Positions 1-10,798 of a stretch of DNA of 64,000 bases are shown piece after piece (within the stretch, counting starts at the first letter, position 1; every line of letters starts with the position of its first letter). The stretch covers positions 1 through 64,000 of the forward strand of contig WHVA01000415.1 of NCBI GenBank assembly GCA_015179125.1, given 5' to 3'. The stretch is from Gautieria morchelliformis. Taxonomy: Eukaryota > Basidiomycota > Agaricomycetes > Gomphales > Gomphaceae. A program made the position numbers and the translations under genes. A model generated the notes under the pieces. It was not told where the DNA came from. It ran no database searches and saw nothing but the letters and a program-made list of their open reading frames with translations.

Positions 1-94
1 TTGTGCTGGTGTCCCCGGTCAGTCCCGCGTTGCGGATCCGCAGCTGTGTGGGAACCGTTGCTAATGAAAAGCCTCGCGAAAAAAGGATTAAAAT

Positions 95-1495
95 CGCTTT
101 AAAACCCTGTTTTCCCAGGTGATAGTAGCTAATACACGTGGCTATTGTTGGGAGAACTCTATTCAAATATTCCTTGAATTTCCTCTTATTTTTTTTCCAT
201 TTAACTTGGCTTCCCTGGCTCAAAAACTCCTTATCCTGTCAGGCAGAGTTATGAACCCACGCACGTCCACAACTCTGCCACAGCCGCTCAGTTTCAAACT
301 CCGACCGGAGTTTCCCACGAACCGTAAACTCGGAGTTGCAGGCACTCAAGCACCTACAACTCCGGTACCTTGGCTCACTCAAACTCAGCCACTGAGACTG
401 AATGTGCCCTCTACCGCTTACACAAGCCTGTGCAATTCAAACCCAGCTGGCACATGACTTGCATCATAGCAACCATGGCTGTGCAAGGCTGCGCACAAAG
501 TCACACAAAGATGTACAAAGCCAAAACTAGGGTGCAGGTTTGATAAAGCCTATTGGTTGAAGGATCCTCCAAACGCAACCTATGACACCAAATAGGCCCC
601 TTGATGTCATAGCGGCTGTGTAGGGCTGTGCAGGGCAGTGCAAGGCTGTGAAAGGCTGTGTAAGGCTGTGCAAACCAGGGAAGGTGATTGGCTATCTATT
701 TCCAATTTCTTTGCACAAACACGCCACAATAGTTACGAGGGTGTGTTTCAGCAGTGCAAATATTTACTTATGACATCACTCGCCTAATAGATAGAAGAAC
801 CCCATTTTACGTAATCCTGTGTATTTTACAATATAAAAGGAGGCCATTCTGACCTCCTTGAATCATTCTAGCAATCTACCCATCTTGTATCCTACACGTG
901 ACCTCATGTGACTTGCATCTTACTAAGCTGCTAATCCCAGCTAGGGTTATTCACTTACTTTAGTGTCTAATTCCTTGTTAAGTAGTTACTTTACTGCTTA
1001 GCCACTTGGACTAATCCTCCGGGTGTAATTCTACAGAGTGAGTCTGTCAATTGAAAGTCTTGCCATTCGCACTCCAATACCCGAGACGATCTAGTCAGTC
1101 GATTTTCCTGATTAGAGACTTTCACAAGTCGCTTTGTTCACAAAACTCGTCCCTCGTTTTATTGCTGTGCGCTGGTAGATTATCAGGGCAGTCCATTTAT
1201 AAACTCACCTGCTAAGTACATTCCTTTATATTTTGGAATACGCTTGGACCCCGATAGTGTCCTTGAACCTACATTCTTTTAGTTTATTGTTCAGTGCTGC
1301 TAAGAAACGTATTGCCTTCCATCCGTATTAACTTGGACTAGTTTTTACGCGGATTGCAACCAAGGTACAAATATTAAATTATTTCCGGAGTTGTGCTGCA
1401 GCATTGTTTAATATTCTTTGAGTCTCGTAAACGACATGTTCTGATAGATTGAAGTGTTAGCAATAACACCAAAGTCTTGAAGGGTTCCAAAACAG
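95..1495 (+). repeat. left LTR-like arm of inverted pair
   Basis: Plus-oriented arm. Its last 300 bases (about 1220-1495) match the reverse complement of about 2429-2700 closely, with only scattered changes. The outer U3-like part matches the other arm only in blocks. Positions 612-670 hold a short imperfect tandem run of an AGGCTGTGCA-type word. The TATA element at 832 and the conserved block just after it mark the probable transcription start of the old LTR. The inner boundary is sharp, at TTCCAAAACAG ending at 1495. Confidence 0.7.
832..838 (+). promoter_or_regulatory. LTR TATA box, left arm
   Basis: TATAAAA followed by GGAGGCC. The same word pair appears inverted in the right arm. This is expected for an LTR promoter, and conservation between the two otherwise diverged arms supports function in the parent element. 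Confidence 0.55.
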
Positions 1496-2425
1496 CAGCC
1501 TGCTGTTGTAGGCTGCGCGCGCCTGCCATGCGTCCTGTACGGCTTGCGTGAGCTGCTTGTCGGGCAGCTGAGCGGTGTGGCTGTGGGCCACTGTTTCTTC
1601 AGCGTTCTTTGCTAGTAGCTCAAGTGCCCGCGTGTGGTGGCGCGTGGCTGCGGCTTCTTTACACTGCCAGTGTGTGACTTTGAGCTCTAAGCTCTCGGTC
1701 ATCATTTCAGAGTCAGGCTCTGAGGCGACCTGTTCCCTAACGATCTGTTGGATCGTCTTATGGCTGTCCATTGGAGCAGCCGGTTGCTCTTGAGGTTCGT
1801 TCCTGAACCTTACGTCCTGTTCGACTGGGTCGGCTGGCGGCGGCATTCGCTGCTTGTCCCGCTCCTTTCGGCGTGGGTCTTCCACATCGTGACTGCGTTT
1901 GTTGGCTGCGGACTGTCGTGGGCTTGGACGAGTTGTGTCGCGTTCCCCGCGTGGGCGGAGGGCTTTCTGGACGTCCTCCAGTGTGGCTGCGTCTTGCAGC
2001 CTGGTCTCCTCCGCCTGGTGGAGTTCCTTGCCGATTGCCATTAGGGCGGCGGCGGCGTTGTCAAGCTGCGATGCCAGCTGATCATGCTTGTGGCGTGTCA
2101 GCGTGCTTCGGTGCAGCGCAGCCTGCACCTGTTTGTTCAGGGCCTCTGCCGTCTCGTGGTCAATGGCGTGAGCCCTCAAGCTCTTGCGACTGGAGCTCGA
2201 GTATTCCGAGCCCTGACCATCGTCTGGGGCTCGTCTTTTTTGCCGTCGTCCCCCTTCAGGGACAATCGCCGTCGCTCTACTTCGTGAGCGTCGGTTCAAG
2301 TCGTGGCTTTGTGCCCGCCTCGACATTGTTGCTCTACCGTCTGACGACAGCGAGACTTCTCTGTCATTTCCTTTGTCTCTGGGCAGAGAGGAATGGGGGG
2401 GCGGCGCCGGCTTGTTGCCCGGCAT
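1457..2425 (-). CDS. gag-like ORF inside the LTR palindrome
   Basis: An uninterrupted frame of 322 residues, rich in Arg, Gln, Glu, Ala and Ser, with a basic N-terminal third (about residues 30-70) and helical, charged segments further on (about 90-150 and 230-310). I see no CCHC zinc knuckle and no protease motif. It starts four bases inside the right inner arm edge, where a gag frame should lie after the LTR and leader. The last dozen codons run into the left inverted arm and stop there, so the natural C-terminus is missing and the frame is probably a truncated gag. The identity rests on position and composition rather than a recognised domain. It could also be a structural protein of a non-autonomous element. 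Confidence 0.45.
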   Translation of the reverse strand: MPGNKPAPPPHSSLPRDKGNDREVSLSSDGRATMSRRAQSHDLNRRSRSRATAIVPEGGRRQKRRAPDDGQGSEYSSSSRKSLRAHAIDHETAEALNKQVQAALHRSTLTRHKHDQLASQLDNAAAALMAIGKELHQAEETRLQDAATLEDVQKALRPRGERDTTRPSPRQSAANKRSHDVEDPRRKERDKQRMPPPADPVEQDVRFRNEPQEQPAAPMDSHKTIQQIVREQVASEPDSEMMTESLELKVTHWQCKEAAATRHHTRALELLAKNAEETVAHSHTAQLPDKQLTQAVQDAWQARAAYNSRLLFWNPSRLWCYC

Positions 2426-2428
2426 CGT

Positions 2429-3890
2429 CTGTTTTGGAACCCTTCAAGACTTTGGTGTTATTGCTAACGCCTCTGTCTATCAGAACGTGTCATTTACACG
2501 ACTAGTAGAATACCAATTCAATGCAGCAGCACAACTCTGGAAATAATTTAATATTTGTACCTTGGTTGCAATCTGTGTAATAACTAGTCCAAGTTATTAC
2601 GGGTAGAAGGCAATGCGTTTCTTAGCTGCACTGAACAATAAACTAAAAGAGTGTGTAGGTTCAAGGACACTATCGGGGTCCAAGAGTATTCCTTTTAATA
2701 AAGAGGGAATAGGCTCCGCAGGAGAGTTTGTAAGTGGATTGGGTCGACCAATGTCAATGCACTGCAATAACGAGAGAGTAATGTGAAGTGGCTTTCGCGC
2801 ACAACTTGACTTGACTTGTGAAAGTCACTGAACAGGAAAATCAACTGAACAGCTCGTCTCGGGTATTGGAGTGCTAATTGACAAGAAAATCGATTGCCAA
2901 CCTCACTCTGTAGAGTTTCACCCAGCGTGTTAGGCTAAGTGGCTAAGCAGTAAAGCAACTACTTAACTAAGAATAGTTACTCTAAGCAAGAGTAGTATTC
3001 TAGTTCAGGTTAGGAACTTAGATAAGATGTGCAAGTCACACAAGCTGTGTAGGATAGAAGATGGGTAGATTGATTGCTCAAAGGACAGGCAAAGGGCCTC
3101 CTTTTATATTGTAATGTACAGGAGCTTAGTAAGCAGGTAGAACCTTCTATCTATTAATGGAATGGGGGAAGAAGCTTGTGGAAGATGGAAGAAAGAGTTG
3201 GAAGAAACTGGCTGTTTCCAGGGGACTCTACCATGCTTCCTACCAATCAGAGCTTGATTTGTCAGGAATGACTCACTTAAAAGGGTCATGTGCCATAGCA
3301 CAGCTTGGCTGAGTCATGTACTCCTGACTCACCAAGTTGTGCCTGGATTGGTTGAGTCATTGAGGCTGTATCTCCAGATAACCATGTATTTGGCACTCAG
3401 AAGCTGAGTAAGCAGTCCTGAGCCAATTAGGGCTCTGTAGCCATAATTACTAAGAGCACTGCTTAGCACAGCTGGGCACAGCCTGGTACAGCCTTGTTGT
3501 CATGACTGACCATGATCCCCATTGTTTGGTGAAGCCAAACAGGCTGCACAGTTGCTATGGCTGCATATAGCAACTGTTTGGGACTCAGCTGGAAATACTG
3601 AGAGAGCCATCCTGCCGGACTTGTGGGTGCTTGGGTGACCATAAGTCCGAAAATGCGACCACCGCCGAGGTGCCCGGCGGAGTTTGAAATAGAGCGCCGA
3701 GAACAGAGTTGTGGGTGCTAGAGGATCCACAACTCTGTAATGTCAGAAAAATGGTAGTTTGAGCCATGGAGACTTTGGAAAAATAAGGAAAAATATGAGA
3801 TAACTAGAGGAATGTTTGAAAAGCCTTTCCCCAGTTATATTAACAGCATACAAATACTGTTAATTCCTCAAATGTGTTTTTACATGTTGT
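2429..3890 (-). repeat. right LTR-like arm of inverted pair
   Basis: Minus-oriented partner of the left arm. It begins at CTGTTTTGGAACC (2429), the mirror of the left arm's inner end. The leader-like part (2429-2800) is close to the left arm, while the U3-like part (about 3120-3700) is largely different: it carries many TGAGTCA-type words and its own ACAACTC words. The outer end near 3890 is placed where the match to the left outer sequence fades. Confidence 0.65.
3102..3108 (-). promoter_or_regulatory. LTR TATA box, right arm
   Basis: Reads TATAAAA on the minus strand and is followed by GGAGGCC, exactly as in the left arm. Confidence 0.5.
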
Positions 3891-6658
3891 CAAGACAAAA
3901 AGAAAAGACTAGGGCTGGTTGAGCAGCCTTCCTTGGCTGGTTGAACAGCCGTTCCCCTACATCGTCTCTTCCTCAGCCACGCTCGACGAGATGTGGTCGG
4001 GGTTTTCCTCATCCTCTACTGGGGGGACGAGGGCGGTGAGATCTACGATCTCTCCATCTTCTATCGTCCTGGACTCTTGGTCCAGGGTAGCGTCAGCCGT
4101 CGTGTCGCTGGGCTGCGCCTGGGGCGTGGACCTCAAGCTCGTCACTCGTGTCCGTCTTCGACTGCGTGGAATCATCATGCTCGCAGCTGACAGTAGAGGG
4201 TCTACTGGAGGGTCTCAACGATGTTTAGTCGTCGACGCAGCGATCTTTTTCAAGATTGCTTCGAATCCACTATCGGTTGGTCACGTGGCGATCAACTGCA
4301 GGATAGTTCAAAAAGGTGTAAAGATGTCGATCTTAGGACCTTGTATCACAAGGGCACTGCAGAACTTGACCAATGAGTGGTATTCTGAATGCTACGTAGT
4401 GACAGGTAAGAGTAAGATGCGATGGGAACCGCTGGCCAGTTCCCACGCATAAACTATACAGTGGGTCCCTAAGGGGCCCACTGGGATTATGTAATAACTA
4501 TTGTACATGTAGATACATAGGTTATTTACATTAATCCTAGTTGAAAATCAGGTGCAGTCAAGGAGGATCATATAACATTGAAAATATTACCGAAGAGACA
4601 GGCAGATTTCCTGTAAACTTCCTCACTCCCCATTCTCACTTCTGAGGCCTAGATCTTGCTTTGCCGTTTGGTCCGTGCACGCCTCGTCACGCCTGGGGCA
4701 TAAAAACCAGGGCAAATGGCGGGCCTGGCGTCCCCTCACTCTGTCTGGACCTTTGGGACATGTTACAGGAGGAGGTGGCAGAGTCAGTGCAGTGCAGCGG
4801 TAGAGCTGCAGGTAAGTGTGACATTCCTGGGCTGACTTGTTTGACCTAGATGTAATGTGCAGTGATCCAAATCAAAGTGGCAGTTGATGTGGGCTTCAAG
4901 TGTCCCCTGGAGGTGGATGCCCTGAGCAATGGGGTAAAGGTGGCAAAGGTGTGGGTGGGTAGAGAGGGTATCAAGATTGGATTTGGATGTTTAATATCAT
5001 ATGTCAGTGAGTACTCAGGCAGCCAAGCATAGTTCTTTTGGTCCATGTCTTGATCACTAGTCTCAAATGAGCCCGGAGGTCAGTGGGTAGTGTCCTCAGG
5101 AGCTCTGGAATGTGGGGACAGTGACCCATTCCTATGCTTTGCACCAACAGCCTCAGGGCATGGTATGATCAGGTTTTCCTAACTCTGCACTGTCATCATC
5201 ATCTGTATTGTAAGAGACCGTGACGATTGACATAGCCCCATGCGTATTGTTTGGATCAAGAGGAATGTGGTAGAAAATTTACTTGTCGCAAATGACATGG
5301 CCAGGAGGTCGATTGGACACTAAAGATCCCTGTAACATTTCATTCTCATCACCTTCAGCTATTACTGACAGATCCATGCCAGAGTGGCGTTGTCCGCCAA
5401 TGGCGTACACAAGTCTTTGGACCCATATTTTTGGCCTCCGTCAAACTCTAATCTTTCAATTGCAAAATAGATGTCTTGGGTTCACCAGCAACAGGCATGC
5501 ATGCCGAGGACGTGACGATACGCTCCACGACGGCCTCCCCGTCATCGTCTATTTTTGATATGCTTAACCCCATGCCCATAACCGCGACAATCACTGCAAA
5601 GATTCTGGGGGTGGGATTCCAAGATCTCCGGTATCTGAGGGAAGAACTTTGATTGGTTTTCACAGCTTGCCTTCAGCAATGCCTTCTGGAACGGAGTGGG
5701 GCCAGGTCAGGCACCTTTGAACGTGTGGCAGACTGTATTCCTTGTCAGGGACTGCAACCAAGGCGAAGGTTGTGTCTTCTCTCATCTCAGATTGTAGTAT
5801 GATAAGACACACCTGGCTCGCAGCAGTGGCAATTCTATCCTTCTCGAACATGTCCTTTCGCCTTCCAGGCATCTTGGTCAAATATATAATATGCCTACGG
5901 ACAGGGAAATGAGAACAATTATTATGATAGAGCAACGTACTCCGAACAGGTCCTATAAGGAGGATGTCTTCGAGACATTCCTCAAGAAACAAGAAGCCGT
6001 TGCCTAAGGTATGATCTTACAGTTACCAATGACCTGGATCATTCGCCATTCGCTGTCGAATGCCTGCCGCCCATTTTTCGATGTCTGCGGTGGGCCGGTG
6101 GCCACGGCAGCTTGAAATAGGCGTTGACATGCACGAAGGAATCAGGGAATGCTGGCCGTGGGTGGCGCTTGGCCGTCGTATCTTGTTGGCGCGCCGAGGA
6201 TCAAGCCATAGAGGCCACGTGTCTGGTGGCAGCTAAGAGTGAGCAGAAAGGAGCATCCGGTGTCGGACTGTTCATCATACCGACGTTGATGCTTGCTCGA
6301 CTCTCGCACGATGTACAGGAGAGGGTAGATTTACGGCGCGCGGGGTGTGTAGTGCGGCGGGAATGTCAGAATGGGGCATGGCACATCGTCGAGCTTGAGA
6401 TTAGAAGCCTTAACTTCGCATATTCCAATCGTCGCAGGCACCTAATCGAAGTCGAAGTCGAAGCGAAGCTCCACAAATTCTGTTCGAAGCAACAGAACCT
6501 CAGCCACCTTATAGGAGCTCTCAGCTGATACCGGATCCAGCGATGAGTCGCGGTGTACTTTGGAACGCGCCGAGATTACGTGACCACCCGTGACACTGAG
6601 GCACGTGAAAAACAAATCAACACTAGTTATAAGTGCGCGTGCGACTCGGCGAGCGAGC
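3891..6658. other. intergenic; possible decayed sequence
   Basis: No gene I can support. A short acidic frame on the minus strand (4178-3957, 73 residues, ending in a Glu-rich tail with three Glu before the last Met) lies next to the retroelement and may be a relic. On the minus strand at 5992-5448, two short frames contain protein-like stretches broken by stops and frame changes. I could not tie them to a family, and they may be a pseudogene. Positions 6443-6470 carry a short GAAGTC-type repeat. Confidence 0.4.
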
Positions 6659-8436
6659 ATGGATCCTCTTCGAGTCGCCCTGCGTACTTATACGCTTTCT
6701 CTATCTCTCAGTCTCTTTCCTGAGATTGTCCCCCTTCTGGCATCTCCCAAGGCTCGTTCTCCCAAGAAAATACGCGAAATTCTCAGACGTGAACTCAGTC
6801 CAACTGGCTTTGCTTTCGCAATTACGCTTGCCATCGCTGGTGGCAGAACTCTGGATCAGTTTTGGACCACCTTCGTGGCACCGCAGTCCAACAGCGTAGA
6901 CTCAAAAGCAAAACGTGACTGGCGTCAAATGCCTGCTTCGCAGCGGACCTTCCTAGCCAACGCATTGAGTTCTTCCTTTGCAGTAATGCTTCTCACATCT
7001 CGACGTCGTAGACAACATATACCCACTGCTCCAATTCCCCTTACAATCCCAGCACCCCCTCCTCGCGGCTCTCCTACCTTGGATCTGACTCTGCTGCTTC
7101 TTGTCCGCGCCGTAGACGCACAGGTTCAATCATTCTTCCGGCGTTCCCGTAAATTGGCTAGTTACAAATCCCAGGCTCAAGCAGCAGAACGGGGACAGGT
7201 CATACAGTGGGTATCGACCCATCTGGACGCTTTCGTGTTTTGGCTGGCTTCTTCAAGGTCTTCCACATTCATAGCGAGTCTGATCTATCCACTTATTGTG
7301 TCTTCAGAATAATGTGGTGCTTTTTTTACCAACCAGAACGGCTTCCCCGAAGCTATGTAAAATGGTTGGTTAGCTATTTGCTACAAAAAAGTTACTCAAA
7401 TGTCCCCTCAGGATCACGTCCCTGGCGGATATGGACTCACGGCTTCTTGTCGTACTGCGAGCGATCCGCGAAGGTACTTGGCAATATGCTCGCCCTTCCT
7501 CGTCTCATGCCAAACTCCTAACAACAATGGCGTCTGATCTCAAACTCAATCCTCTGCTCGGAGATCCAAGTCACCTTCCTGCCCATGGTGGCGCTGAGGC
7601 CAATCAAGCATGGTCTGCATTGCGCTTCGACGGAAGGCACGGCGTCGGTGGAATCCCTTGCGAGTTTGTGCATTACAATATCTCTGGCGAAAGCTGTACT
7701 GGAAATGCATTGTTGCGTGGTGTGAAAGCTTTTCGTCAAGCACTTTTGATATACGTACCAGTGGGCAGCTCAGCATATTTTATACGTAACTTCTAACAGA
7801 AATTTGCAGGTCCATGTCCTACCTCCACTTCTTCTCAATCCTACGCAACTATTCAAGGACCCCTTTCCTATCCTAATACCCCTCATCCGCAGTGCCACAT
7901 TTCTTTCCACCTTTGTCTCGTCTGTCTGGTTTACCGTTTGTTTCGTGCGAACCCTTTTCGTTGCCCGCCTCTTTCCCCGGATGTCGCATAATTTCCTCGA
8001 TGGTCCCCAGGGATGTATATTGGCCGGGTGTTTAGTCTGTGGGGCCAGCATCGGCATTGAGCGCGGCAAACGTCGCGGTGAAATGGCATTATATGTCCTC
8101 CCCCGGGCGATTCGTGCATGCCTTCCTAACAGATGGATCAAGTCCAATACCTGGAGGATGAGAACCGCCGAAAGGTATAATTGTTTTAATCTTATTCTTT
8201 GTTGTTTGGGCCGACGAAAATATTCTAGGCTGGTGTTTGTGATGTCACTTGCCTCAATTCTGACTACAGCCATCCACCGACCTGACGCACTACGAGGACT
8301 TTCGCGGTGGACTGTTACATATATCATGTCGGGAACAAGTACTGGATTTTGGAAGACAAGACGCCAGACCGATTCTCGAGATGGAGGCGACACAACCCAG
8401 ACACAACATGTAAACGCCAGCCTTGAGGGACGATAA
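6659..8436 (+). CDS. TMEM135-like integral membrane protein
   Basis: Five exons (6659-7257, 7308-7364, 7412-7760, 7810-8174, 8229-8436) join in frame to about 525 residues. Each intron has GT...AG ends and is 47-54 bases long. Family marks are a Cys-containing segment GESCTGNALLRGVKAF followed by a Leu/Pro-rich membrane stretch, a W-C-F-F-Y-x-P-E-R-L-P block, and a second membrane module with GPQGCILAGC followed by ERGKRRGEMALYVLPRA. This is the repeated Cys-bearing module typical of TMEM135, linked in animals and worms to peroxisomes, mitochondria and fat storage. Its fungal role is not established. The start at 6659 is preferred over an upstream in-frame Met at 6590 because it gives a compact N-terminus. 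It is convergent with DPH7, only 13 bases away. Confidence 0.8.
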
Positions 8437-8449
8437 GATTAGTAATTAC

Positions 8450-9891
8450 TCATGCTCTCCATAGGTGCAGCGAATGATCATAGAAGGAGCAGCTGGCTAT
8501 CAATGACCCTTTTTCACTGGCAGGGGCGTGCGACCAATCAACTCCGTATGCCAGTGACTCGTGTCTATCGAATCGCGCGGAGATGCGCCAGCTGCATGAA
8601 GGATTCGTATCATTTGAGGTCAATGGGTCAAAGTCTACCACTTTGAACCCATCGTGCATACAAGCAACGAGGAGATGATGTTTGCGGGCGGCATCAGGAT
8701 GCCATTTGACTCGCCACGCACCTCCTCCGACTTGTGCATGAGTAACAGGTCGAGATAATTGACGTGTATCGAACAAGCGCACGGTGCTGTCGTAGCTATC
8801 AAGAGATAGTTTGTGTGTGCCCGATAGATAAGAATAGTTATCGCACCTGCCAACTGCGAGAGTGTATTGCAAATGGGGGTTACTTTGAATTGTTGTCACT
8901 CCCGCATCGAAACTGATCATATATGAGTGTCACCAATGGCCACCGAAGACCGGTGACAGCGTACCGCTTATTAAGAGATGCTGGCTGACAGAATCCAGTA
9001 CGGAGGTCCCATCCTTTAAGAGTGCAATCGTCCCCCCCTAACAATCTAGTTGTCAAGGGCACATGCACTGATGGTACCGTGGACCCTACCAGTATAAAGG
9101 AAATTTTGATCCCATCTATCCCAAGCTGTGATCCACGGTTCAAACTCGTGCCCTACCCACGTGTCTGTAACAGTCAATCCAGCATTTGACTGGAGAGCAA
9201 TCAGAATCAACCCGTTTGAAAAAGATGCAGATATTTTATCTGAGCTGGGGTGGGACGGGTCAGCCGCTCGCTACCCTCCCTGGAATGAGTTCACACCGAA
9301 CCTTAGATCACAACGATGCTTAGCCCAGTCCAGAGATAGGCATATCAAATCAGTGGAACCATCGTGGCACGTTAACGTCTGAACATGTTCAAGTTTCCGC
9401 TGCCAGCAAATTAGCATTGTGTAGTGCGATCACCATGAACCTCACAGTATCATCTTGCCAGCGGCGTAGAATGACGTGTCCTTCGGCGTCAGCAACAGCG
9501 AGGATATCAGATGCCCTATTCCATTGAAAAATATCACTGATTGAGGGAAATTTTCAAGGTACGAGGGATCTGTGATCAGCCACCATTTCATGTCCAACAC
9601 AGCAGCCATAGGTATTTCATGTAGTTTAACACTAGCTTCATCGTCAAAAAATCAATTGTTGTAATAATGAGATCAGCACCATTGGTCCCTGCTTTCGTCT
9701 GTTTCATAAACCAGGCATTTTCCCCAGCGACTGACCCGACGAGCACTGGTTATTGTATCGTCAGGTTGGCCATCAGGCTTTACGGGTAGATCCTCTAGTT
9801 GATAAGTCCCAACGACAAATATCTGTAGGGCATGAGGGGAAGGACAAAACTCTGCAGCGTCAGCTGGCAGGGTGGTGTCGACGCGTGACAT
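8450..9891 (-). CDS. DPH7: diphthine methyltransferase-type esterase DPH7/RRT2
   Basis: A WD40 protein that removes the methyl ester from methylated diphthine on elongation factor 2, the step before amidation in diphthamide synthesis; cytosolic. The N-terminus has the family pattern of a PADAAEFCPS stretch and then GTYQLED. Later exons encode AVLDMKWW, DILAVADAEGHV, a CHDGSTDL segment, DSTVRLFDTR-type blades, and the family signature GGGAWRVKWHP with ACMHDGFKVVDFD, HESLAYGVDWS and CSFYDHSLHLW near the C-terminus. Exon 1 is 9891-9680, and joining the next exon needs a GTGCTG donor. The last exon, from about 8920, is the longest. The spacer to the divergent AGTRAP-like gene is only 75 bases, so the two probably share a promoter. 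Confidence 0.88.
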
Positions 9892-9966
9892 GGTGACGTT
9901 GAAGGCAAACTCGCGTCGCTGCCGTCACCTTTGATCAAAGCAGACTTGACATTACTGAAACACCCC
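9892..9966. promoter_or_regulatory. 75-bp bidirectional promoter, DPH7 / AGTRAP-like
   Basis: The whole space between the two divergent start codons. There is no clear TATA element on either side. Any initiation site must lie within these bases or in the neighbouring coding DNA. Confidence 0.5.
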
Positions 9967-10642
9967 ATGACAGACTATGTGCAAAATCTCGATGCGGCCG
10001 CTCTCCTTACTGTAGAGGCGGTGAGTCCTACACCCCACACGCACGACTTCCGCTGACCTTAGCTTAGTGCCTCTCGTTTGTTGTCGCAGCATTCGCATCC
10101 CCTCCTTACAACTTCCCTCTCTTTCTTTTTGGAATCTACACTCAAGAACGGTCTGAGCCAACCGACTCTCTGAAGCTGTTCACTGGTCTCCTCGGCGTTT
10201 CTGCCGTACTGGATTTTATCTGGATGTTCATAAACAATCAAAATGGATTCATCAAAGCAATCTCGATTCTAATCCTGATCCTCAAGGTGGTTACACACTC
10301 CTTTCCCGTTTTGTCTATGGTCTCATGATCCTTGAGGTTCCTACGTTTTTCGCTACCCAACGTGGTTCAGGCCCTATAGGGTTTCCTGGAGGCGAAACAG
10401 GTTAGTTGGACGAGCACCAGTTTAGTCCAGCTTCTAACATTACGCATCGTTTTTGCCTGGCAGTTTGGTCCATGCCTGGGGGATTTTCAAGCCATGGAAA
10501 TCAGGGTGCCTATCAAACACTGGGCGACGATCTTGAATCCAGTAGACCCGCACCTCCACCTCATGCCACGCCGCCGCCACCGCCGCCTGCAACATCTACG
10601 GCTCAACCTCCGGCTGTTTCAAATGCGTATCAGTCGTTATAA
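9967..10642 (+). CDS. small AGTRAP-like membrane protein
   Basis: Four exons (9967-10020, 10068-10286, 10337-10400, 10464-10642) give about 171 residues. The order is a short polar N-terminus, a hydrophobic stretch CLSFVVAAFASPP, FPLFLFGIY, then a Leu/Gly/Ile segment with LFTGLLGVSAVLDFIWM, a third segment AISILILILK, and a hydrophilic tail with Pro runs around residue 145 (HATPPPPPP). The membrane core resembles fungal members of the AGTRAP family (angiotensin II type-1 receptor-associated protein-like), whose function in fungi is unknown. The acceptor at 10067 is chosen over the one at 10089 because it keeps the frame open into the hydrophobic core. The assignment is moderate, and the presence of three or four membrane helices is firm. 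Confidence 0.65.
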
Positions 10643-10798
10643 TGCGGCGGGGAAGACTCAAAAATTGTAGTCAAATGTTATACACTATATATCAAATGCT
10701 ACAGCTACAAATCACATGCAAGATACGTCAGATTGCGAAGTGTACGCCTGACCTACCATTATGGGTAGAAATCAAGTCAAATGTCATCTTATTGCCTC

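Larger units (their letters stand above)
95..3890. mobile_element. palindromic LTR-retroelement remnant
   Basis: Two LTR-like arms lie in opposite orientation around a unique core of about 930 bases. The left arm read forward and the right arm read in reverse complement share the same order of blocks: a T-rich block ending in CATTCCT-like sequence, repeated ACAACTC words, a TATAAAAGGAGGCC promoter block, a GATAGTGTCCTTGAACC block, and a final TTCCAAAACAG. The core carries one gag-like frame on the minus strand. No protease, reverse transcriptase, RNase H or integrase is visible, so the unit cannot move by itself. Normal LTR elements carry direct LTRs, so this is a rearranged or doubly inserted element. 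The outer limits are approximate because the outer arm parts are diverged. Confidence 0.7.

Noticed and set aside
1748..2505. Several forward frames opposite the gag-like ORF
   Set aside because: They are antisense shadows with Cys/Arg-rich, unnatural composition; the minus frame is the longest and starts next to the arm edge.
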